This document shows, one piece after another, positions 1-4,775 of a DNA stretch of 10,720 nt (position 1 is the stretch's first letter; each line of letters starts with the position of its first letter). The stretch is from contig CALQKL020000057.1 of assembly GCA_943331145.2 (NCBI GenBank), positions 1 to 10,720 of the forward strand, in the 5' to 3' direction. The notes below the pieces were generated by a model. That model ran no database searches, had not been told where the DNA came from, and was given only the letters and a program-made list of their open reading frames with translations. Both the position numbers and the translations under genes were made by a program. Source of the stretch: Chitinophaga pinensis. Lineage in GTDB: Bacteria > Bacteroidota > Bacteroidia > Chitinophagales > Chitinophagaceae.

Positions 1-105
1 AAACTTCAAATGGAAAGTACAGTTACTTTTAATGGGAAATGCATCATGGGTGAAAAAGATGTAGTGTTATCTTTACCCGCATCAAACGAAGTTGATGAAT
101 ATTAA
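1..105 (+). CDS. Bactofilin (polymer-forming cytoskeletal protein), C-terminal end only
   Basis: Frame 1 is open from the left edge to a TAA and encodes the last 34 residues of a protein that begins outside the window. The stretch LQMESTVTFNGKCIMG resembles the last turns of the bactofilin beta-helix, which typically reads as a short hydrophobic strand, then 'FNG.C.MG', followed by a short polar tail; here the tail ends in DEY. Bactofilins polymerise without nucleotides into cytoskeletal filaments that help organise envelope growth and cell shape. The next gene starts inside this one, so the two are probably translationally coupled. In Bacteroidota a bactofilin often precedes the AtpZ/AtpB cluster (recalled, not checked), which supports the call. 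Only the tail is visible, so the assignment rests on one short motif plus context. Confidence 0.66.
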   Translation, partial: KLQMESTVTFNGKCIMGEKDVVLSLPASNEVDEY

Positions 106-295
106 AAACAATGGGTTTAAATATTTGAGCCTTTCATCTCAAATGATAGGAGGTTTGCTAATTTGTATATTTGGCGGAATTCGAGTAGACAAATATTTTA
201 AGCTCGAAACACCTGTAGCTACTTGGCTTTTCCCATTAATTTTAATCTCTGCTACCATCCTTAAAATTGTAATTGATACCAGCAAAAAAAAATAA
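95..295 (+). CDS. AtpZ/AtpI-family small membrane protein (F1Fo ATP synthase accessory, 'gene 1')
   Basis: A 66-residue protein with two predicted membrane helices, about residues 14-29 and 43-60, and a lysine-rich C-terminus (KKK). The first helix and turn carry the small-residue and acidic pattern typical of AtpZ-like proteins: GG at 19-20, GG at 27-28, then Asp32. Family members are encoded just ahead of the ATP synthase subunit genes and have been linked to c-ring assembly or to divalent cation movement. I chose the ATG at 95, which overlaps the bactofilin stop by 11 bases. A TTG one codon earlier (92) is in frame but a poorer choice. Oddly, the genes downstream in this window are not atpB or other synthase subunits. 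The family call relies on size, topology and context, since the sequence is short. Confidence 0.72.
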   Translation: MNIKNNGFKYLSLSSQMIGGLLICIFGGIRVDKYFKLETPVATWLFPLILISATILKIVIDTSKKK

Positions 296-299
296 ATTC

Positions 300-689
300 A
301 TGTTCAATTTTATAAAAAAATCTTACTTGTTATTTCTTGTTTTTTTTATTTTGGGATCAGTCATAATGGTTTTAAAATCACCAAGCTTTATACATTTGGG
401 TTTTGACAATGCGTTACTTTGGGGTGCCAATATATTTTTCCTTTTGTTGAGTTTAATCACATTGGCTTTACAAATCAAATCGATGAAAAATAAAAATCCA
501 AATGTTTTTATTAGAAGCGTGATGGGAGGGATTTTAATTAAAATGTTTGGCTCTTTGCTGGCCGTTTTTGTTTACGTTATTTACAAAAATTACAAATTCG
601 ATAAAGGCAGTATGTTTTTAGGATTGTGTTTTTATCTGTTTTATTTAATGGCCGAAGTGACTACCTTAATGAAGCTTAATAAAAAATAA
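300..689 (+). CDS. Hypothetical four-helix membrane protein, AtpI-like in position and topology
   Basis: The predicted protein has 129 residues with four hydrophobic segments at roughly 8-25, 38-58, 72-95 and 104-118. It has a positively charged start (FIKK) and a lysine-rich end (LNKK). Segment 3 contains an embedded Lys81 (IKMFGS). I used the ATG at 300, four bases after the preceding stop; an upstream TTG at 273 would overlap the previous gene and add a charged, lysine-rich extension for no reason. I do not recognise a named domain. Small proteins of this shape sit between AtpZ and AtpB in many Bacteroidota ATP synthase operons and may take the role of AtpI, a c-ring assembly factor; that is inference from position and helix count. 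The stop is two bases before the SprT-like gene, so all these genes probably share one transcript. Confidence 0.7.
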   Translation: MFNFIKKSYLLFLVFFILGSVIMVLKSPSFIHLGFDNALLWGANIFFLLLSLITLALQIKSMKNKNPNVFIRSVMGGILIKMFGSLLAVFVYVIYKNYKFDKGSMFLGLCFYLFYLMAEVTTLMKLNKK

Positions 690-691
690 AA

Positions 692-1324
692 ATGTCTAAA
701 AAGCAAGTGCCGATTCACGCATTAGCCACTTATTTACCCGAAAATTGCTGTGATGAAGTATTGGAAGAATTACATCGCTATAAAGTGCATTTAACCATTA
801 CACGTCATCGTCAATCTATTTTAGGCGACTACCGACATGCCTTTAAAGACAAAGCACACCGCATCAGTGTAAATGGAAATTTAAATAAATTTAGTTTTCT
901 GATAACCCTATTACACGAACTAGCACATTTATACACTTTTGAAAAACATGGCAATAGCGTTTCGCCTCATGGTACAGAATGGCAATCTTTTTTTTCGGAG
1001 ATTTTATCTGTATTTGTAAAAAAGAAAATCTTTCCTACCGATATAGAATCTGCATTAAATAAAACCTTGAAAAATCCTGCAGCAAGCAGCTGTGGCGATG
1101 AACAACTTCTTCGCGTATTACGCAATTACGATGCTAAAAAAGAAAATCATTGCCTAGTAGAACAATTGCCAATTGGGACACAATTTGTTATAAAAGGAAA
1201 CCGGAAATTTATTAAAGAATCTAAAGTTCGTAGTCGGTACAAATGCTTAGAAATAGACACTAAAAAATATTATTTATTTCACGGCTTGTATGAGGTTGAA
1301 TTATTAGAAAATTTGCCAGAATAA
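692..1324 (+). CDS. SprT-like zinc metallopeptidase-domain protein
   Basis: A 210-residue cytoplasmic protein with no signal peptide. The zinc-binding helix reads LLHELAHLYTF, giving HExxH at His75, Glu76 and His79. A likely third zinc ligand is His93 in SPHGTEW, the arrangement found in SprT/Spartan-type domains, where 'HG.EW' follows the helix by about 15 residues. In SprT-family proteins with known function (eukaryotic Spartan) the domain cuts proteins crosslinked to DNA; the function of bacterial SprT-like proteins is largely unknown. The usual C-terminal four-cysteine zinc ribbon is not seen: only Cys134 and Cys185 lie in that region, and it seems replaced by a small basic and beta-rich tail (residues 155-205). 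The start ATG lies two bases after the preceding stop, in an A-rich context. The 3' end faces the thioredoxin-like gene at 6 bases. Confidence 0.84.
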   Translation: MSKKQVPIHALATYLPENCCDEVLEELHRYKVHLTITRHRQSILGDYRHAFKDKAHRISVNGNLNKFSFLITLLHELAHLYTFEKHGNSVSPHGTEWQSFFSEILSVFVKKKIFPTDIESALNKTLKNPAASSCGDEQLLRVLRNYDAKKENHCLVEQLPIGTQFVIKGNRKFIKESKVRSRYKCLEIDTKKYYLFHGLYEVELLENLPE

Positions 1325-1330
1325 ATTCAA

Positions 1331-1813
1331 CTAATATTTTTTTGGATCCAATGCAGCTGGCGACCAGTTTTCTAAAAATGAAATCACTTTTTTCTTGTCG
1401 TAGCTTTTTTTACCATCTTCCAAGTATTCCGAATTTTGAGTATGAATGCGCTCTCCTTTTTCATTTAAAATAATAAAAACTGGGAACCCGAATCTTTGTG
1501 GATAATCATATTTTTTAAACAAATCTTCATTTTGATTCTCCTTGCTCGAATTCAAATGATACCAAACAAAATTTGCGTTTATGATTGAATCTATTTGTTT
1601 ATCTGCTGTACAAAATCTATGAAACTCAATACACCAAGGACACCAATTCCCGCCGCCTTGTAGCAACACAAATTTATGTTCCGCCTTTGCTTTTTTCAAT
1701 GCATTTTCTATATCCATTTTGGCATTGGCTGCTGGATTATACAATGTTGATTTCTGGGCGATCGCAGAAACAGAAAAGATCATAAAAAAAGCTACTACAA
1801 TGATTTTATTCAT
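1331..1813 (-). CDS. Exported thioredoxin-fold protein with CPWC motif
   Basis: A 160-residue protein. Residues 1-19 form a signal peptide (basic MNK, hydrophobic core, SAIA before Gln20), so the mature form should be periplasmic or envelope-bound; no lipobox cysteine is present. The thioredoxin fold is marked by a beta strand KFVLLQGGG, then WCPWC with redox cysteines 58 and 61, and a cis-proline loop GFPVFIIL (Pro111). A third cysteine, Cys68, lies one helix turn further on. The length and the loop between strand and active site fit the Thioredoxin_7/DUF255-like group rather than TlpA. The likely role is thiol-disulfide exchange on exported proteins, but the substrate is unknown. It is the last gene of the minus-strand run, 53 bases after panD. 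Confidence 0.82.
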   Translation of the reverse strand: MNKIIVVAFFMIFSVSAIAQKSTLYNPAANAKMDIENALKKAKAEHKFVLLQGGGNWCPWCIEFHRFCTADKQIDSIINANFVWYHLNSSKENQNEDLFKKYDYPQRFGFPVFIILNEKGERIHTQNSEYLEDGKKSYDKKKVISFLENWSPAALDPKKY

Positions 1814-1866
1814 TTAAAATGTTTTTATTTTTATTGAAAACAAAACCTACTTATTTAGTGAATGCT

Positions 1867-2211
1867 TTATAGCAAATTCCCTTCTTTAGGAAAAACAACA
1901 GTTGGTTTATGTGTTTTTGCTTTTTCAAAATCCATTATCGCATAGGAAATGACAATAATCACATCACCCGGCTCTCCACGTCTTGCTGCTGCACCATTTA
2001 AACAAACAACGCCACTGCCACGAGGTCCTTTTATTAAATAGGTTTCGATACGCTCCCCATTATTTACATTTACCACATGTATCTTTTCGTGCTCAATCAT
2101 ATTGGCTGCATCCATTAAATCTTCATCCAATGTTAAACTACCAACATAATTTAAATTCGCTTCCGTAATAACAGCACGATGAACCTTCGATTTTAAAATT
2201 TCAATTTGCAT
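1867..2211 (-). CDS. panD: Aspartate 1-decarboxylase proenzyme (pyruvoyl-dependent)
   Basis: PanD converts L-aspartate to beta-alanine and CO2 in the cytoplasm, supplying the beta-alanine half of pantothenate and hence coenzyme A. The 114-residue product has the normal family length and aligns without gaps to the known functional positions: Lys9, His11, Tyr22, the Gly24-Ser25 self-cleavage site that generates the pyruvoyl group, Arg54, Thr57, Tyr58 and Asn72. The segment KGPRGSGVVCLNGAAARRG and the later GDVIIVISYA are also typical. The start ATG (2209-2211) gives the conserved MQIEILKSKVHRA opening. No panB or panC is adjacent; panD lies 40 bases downstream of the M1 peptidase and may be co-transcribed with it. 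All catalytic residues are present, so an active enzyme is expected. Confidence 0.97.
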   Translation of the reverse strand: MQIEILKSKVHRAVITEANLNYVGSLTLDEDLMDAANMIEHEKIHVVNVNNGERIETYLIKGPRGSGVVCLNGAAARRGEPGDVIIVISYAIMDFEKAKTHKPTVVFPKEGNLL

Positions 2212-2251
2212 TAATCCTCGTTTTTATTTATAAATTCTTTTTTAAAGCTAA

Positions 2252-4498
2252 TTAATTTTTCACCAACTTTTTTACTGTTTTATTTCCAAATTGGTCAGTT
2301 ACAGAAATGATGTATGTTCCAGCAGCCAATTGATTCATATTTGACCAGTTAATATTATTGATGCCTCTTACCAATGACCGTTTTTCTTTTTTAACGATTT
2401 GTCCAACACTATTCGTTAATACCAAAATAATTTCATTTGATATGCCCAATTGAACACGAATATTTAAATTGTTTTGAAATGGAACCGGACTAAATTCAAC
2501 ACCAAAATCCAAAGGGCATTTCGTTTCTAAATTCACTGTTGTTGTATAAGTGTAACTACCATCCGATTCTACGATTTTTATTCTAAAATAACTATATGAA
2601 TGTATATTGTCTTGAACAGAAAATTGGTAATCATTTGTAGTATTTCTCAATGCAATTTGCTCGCCTATTTTTACAAAACTCATTCCATTGCTGCTCACTT
2701 CAATTTCGTATTTACTTACATTAAACTCATCTGCCGTTTTCCAATTTAAATTCATCATGCAATCTGCAGTTGCAGTACCTGTAAACGAAATTAATCTTAC
2801 AGGCAAAACCACACCGCTTGTTACGGTTCCTGATTTGTTTACAATCCAATTGTTAGGATCTATTACTATTCCGGTAGGGGTTTTGTTGTACACAATTTTA
2901 AACACTTGATTATTACCTGTTACATTGATTAAAACAGTTGTATCTCCTTGTAACGAAGTAATTTTTAGTTCTAATAATCCTTTAAAAAATGGCGTTACCG
3001 ATGGCGCACTTACAGTTTCATTTACCAATAATAACATTGAATCTCCATTAGGCCTGTAATAGGTAATGTTGTAGGTTGGATATCCTTCTCCATAAATCCA
3101 TTGGGTAAAAAAATCAGTCAAATTTTTTCCGCTAGTACTTTCAGCAACTGTTTTAAAATTGCTTGTTGTCGCCACATTGTTTTGGTATTGCTCTTGGAAA
3201 TTTTTCAACGTTTTGAAAAACAATGTATCACTTTGCATTTCAAACCTTAAATTATGAACTGTAGTAGCACCTTTGTTATAACTTAATCTTGAACTAAATA
3301 TTCTGTTTTCGTCAAACAATGAAGCATCTGGCACATATACGCTACCGTTAGTGGCAGACATTACACTAGTATGCAAAGACAACATATTTGTAGCTGCTGA
3401 GGTTGTAAATAAAGCAGGTAATTTTTCTATCATCAATTGTTCTGAATAAGTGGCAAAACCTTCATTTAGCCAAATGTCGTTCCAGCTTGCACAGGTTACA
3501 TGATCTCCCCACCATTGATGCCCCAATTCATGCGCAATTAAAGAAGTTCCAAAACTCGCCATTGTAGACATGGTTTGATGTTCCATTCCGCCTCCAATAT
3601 TTGCCATGGCATGGCCATATTTTTCATTTTTAAACGGATACAATCCAAAAAGCTCACTCATTTTTTCAACAAACCTTGGCGTTTTATCAAGATTTGTTTT
3701 TACAGTGCTTAAATAGGTGGGCGTATTTACAATATAATGTTGAATCAATATAGAATCCGGTGCCATTGAAGCAGGTTTCGCATAATTTAAATACTCTTGA
3801 TAATTACCAACTGCAATACTTGGTAAGTAATAATTCATTGGGTAATTGGTTTTCCAACGATAACGAACTTTACTAGCAGGCAATACATCAACGCCTTGTA
3901 ACAATCCATTTGAACCCACTTTATTTACATTGCTCGTAGTTACCCAAATATCTGTAGAATCAATTTTATCAGATAAAATTTGTTTACATGGAAACCACTC
4001 TCTGGCTTGATAACTTTCAGACAAAGTAGCCACGTATGTTAAACCACTGTTTGTACCTGCATAAACGCCCAAACTATTTGATGTGCCATGATAAAAAATC
4101 AACACAGAGATTGAAGTCCCTACTGTTTGAGTAGTGCTCAAAGGCATAAATATATGATCTGATGATTGATAGAACCCAGTAATTACGTTGTTGATTTTAA
4201 TTGAATCTACAATCATGTTTGATCGTAATTCAGTGATGAAAGTATCAAGAGGAGAAACAATTTGAGCAATCGTAAGTGCATTACCAGAAATAACCCTGCT
4301 TCCTGGTTGAGCTGAGATATCTAGTTTCAAATATTTTACATCATATTTATTCATTGATGTTTCTTGATAATAACTTACCCTGCTTGTAGAAAAATCGGTT
4401 ATTACACGGTTACATTTTTGAGCACAGTTGTCAATTTCTTGGGCATTCATAACGAAAACTTGAAAGCAAAATAAAATAGAAATAAATACAACTTTCAT
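2252..4498 (-). CDS. Secreted M1-family zinc aminopeptidase with T9SS C-terminal sorting domain
   Basis: A 748-residue exported protein. Residues 1-20 are a signal peptide (MKVVFISILF core, NAQ before Glu21). Residues about 50-260 form the N-terminal beta saddle of M1 peptidases. The catalytic domain carries HELGH (His323, Glu324, His327), the third zinc ligand Glu346 in NEGFATY, and the probable catalytic Tyr407 in SYNKG. The substrate-anchoring GxMEN motif appears as GGMEH (303-307), with His in place of Asn. From about 566 comes the LPVRLISFTGTA beta-sandwich linker common in Bacteroidota, and residues 668-748 look like a type A T9SS sorting domain (PVPFQNNLNI, GQIVKKE, LAAGTYIISV, TVKKLVKN). 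It should cleave N-terminal residues from external peptides at the cell surface or in the medium. It begins the run leading into panD, with a TAnnTTTG box just upstream. Confidence 0.93.
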   Translation of the reverse strand: MKVVFISILFCFQVFVMNAQEIDNCAQKCNRVITDFSTSRVSYYQETSMNKYDVKYLKLDISAQPGSRVISGNALTIAQIVSPLDTFITELRSNMIVDSIKINNVITGFYQSSDHIFMPLSTTQTVGTSISVLIFYHGTSNSLGVYAGTNSGLTYVATLSESYQAREWFPCKQILSDKIDSTDIWVTTSNVNKVGSNGLLQGVDVLPASKVRYRWKTNYPMNYYLPSIAVGNYQEYLNYAKPASMAPDSILIQHYIVNTPTYLSTVKTNLDKTPRFVEKMSELFGLYPFKNEKYGHAMANIGGGMEHQTMSTMASFGTSLIAHELGHQWWGDHVTCASWNDIWLNEGFATYSEQLMIEKLPALFTTSAATNMLSLHTSVMSATNGSVYVPDASLFDENRIFSSRLSYNKGATTVHNLRFEMQSDTLFFKTLKNFQEQYQNNVATTSNFKTVAESTSGKNLTDFFTQWIYGEGYPTYNITYYRPNGDSMLLLVNETVSAPSVTPFFKGLLELKITSLQGDTTVLINVTGNNQVFKIVYNKTPTGIVIDPNNWIVNKSGTVTSGVVLPVRLISFTGTATADCMMNLNWKTADEFNVSKYEIEVSSNGMSFVKIGEQIALRNTTNDYQFSVQDNIHSYSYFRIKIVESDGSYTYTTTVNLETKCPLDFGVEFSPVPFQNNLNIRVQLGISNEIILVLTNSVGQIVKKEKRSLVRGINNINWSNMNQLAAGTYIISVTDQFGNKTVKKLVKN

Positions 4499-4517
4499 AA
4501 ATGAATTTTTAATGTCG

Positions 4518-4525
4518 CAAAGATA
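4518..4525 (-). promoter_or_regulatory. Putative -7 box (TATCTTTG) of the M1 peptidase gene
   Basis: Read on the minus strand this is TATCTTTG, an exact fit to the Bacteroidota primary sigma factor -7 consensus TAnnTTTG. It ends 19 bases before the ATG at 4498, which implies a leader of roughly a dozen bases. I could not find a good TTG or TTTG -33 element about 20 bases upstream, so the call rests on the -7 box and its position. Confidence 0.5.
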
Positions 4526-4674
4526 ATAATTGTAATTGTTAAGATTGGACTTAATTGATTAATTAGTTTACTTTAAGTTTATCAAATTGTATTAAAATTA
4601 GGCGCTATAACAACAAATCCCATTTATAAATATTATTTTGAATTAAAAATTGAACAGGGGAATAAAAATCAACA

Positions 4675-4705
4675 ATTTTGACTTTTTAATTTTACATTTT
4701 GACTT
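4675..4705. repeat. 10-base direct repeat, ATTTTGACTT, two copies 21 bases apart
   Basis: The copies lie at 4675-4684 and 4696-4705, start to start 21 bases, which is about two turns of the DNA helix. They sit 71-101 bases upstream of uvrA. The phasing would suit a regulator or two -33-like TTTTG elements on the same face. However, the region is very AT-rich and a chance repeat cannot be excluded. Confidence 0.35.
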
Positions 4706-4751
4706 AAACTTTAATTATCATTGTTTGTTTTTATCCAACTTATATTACCCG

Positions 4752-4759
4752 TAACTTTG
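4752..4759 (+). promoter_or_regulatory. Putative -7 box (TAACTTTG) of uvrA
   Basis: TAACTTTG matches the Bacteroidota -7 consensus TAnnTTTG exactly and lies 16 bases before the uvrA ATG. A TTTG at 4724-4727 could act as the -33 element, but the 24-base gap is a few bases longer than usual. The implied 5' leader is very short and has no Shine-Dalgarno sequence. Confidence 0.52.
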
Positions 4760-4775
4760 ACAGATTAACTTAATT

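Larger units (their letters stand above)
4499..4775. other. Divergent intergenic region between the M1 peptidase gene and uvrA
   Basis: These 277 very AT-rich bases hold no credible gene. They must contain the promoters of both flanking genes, which point away from each other. One TAnnTTTG-type box is present near each start (listed separately). A 10-base direct repeat, ATTTTGACTT, occurs at 4675-4684 and 4696-4705. I saw no CTG-N10-CAG LexA-type operator (no CTG triplet read on the plus strand), no riboswitch-like structure and no GC-rich terminator stem. An imperfect AT palindrome, TTAATTGATTAA at 4551-4562, is of the kind expected by chance in such composition. Confidence 0.8.

Noticed and set aside
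92..94. TTG at 92 as the start of the AtpZ-like gene
   Set aside because: An ATG follows immediately at 95 and gives the same protein less one residue; a TTG start adds nothing.
273..299. TTG at 273 as the start of the four-helix protein
   Set aside because: It would overlap the upstream gene by 23 bases and add a charged stretch before the first helix; the ATG at 300 is close behind the previous stop and gives a clean membrane-protein N-terminus.
1814..1866. Promoter for the thioredoxin-like gene (TAGGTTTTG on the minus strand)
   Set aside because: The spacing inside the box is one base too long for TAnnTTTG and no -33 element is visible; co-transcription with panD is simpler.
4551..4562. 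TTAATTGATTAA palindrome as an operator
   Set aside because: Short and made almost only of A and T in a very AT-rich gap; such palindromes are expected by chance.
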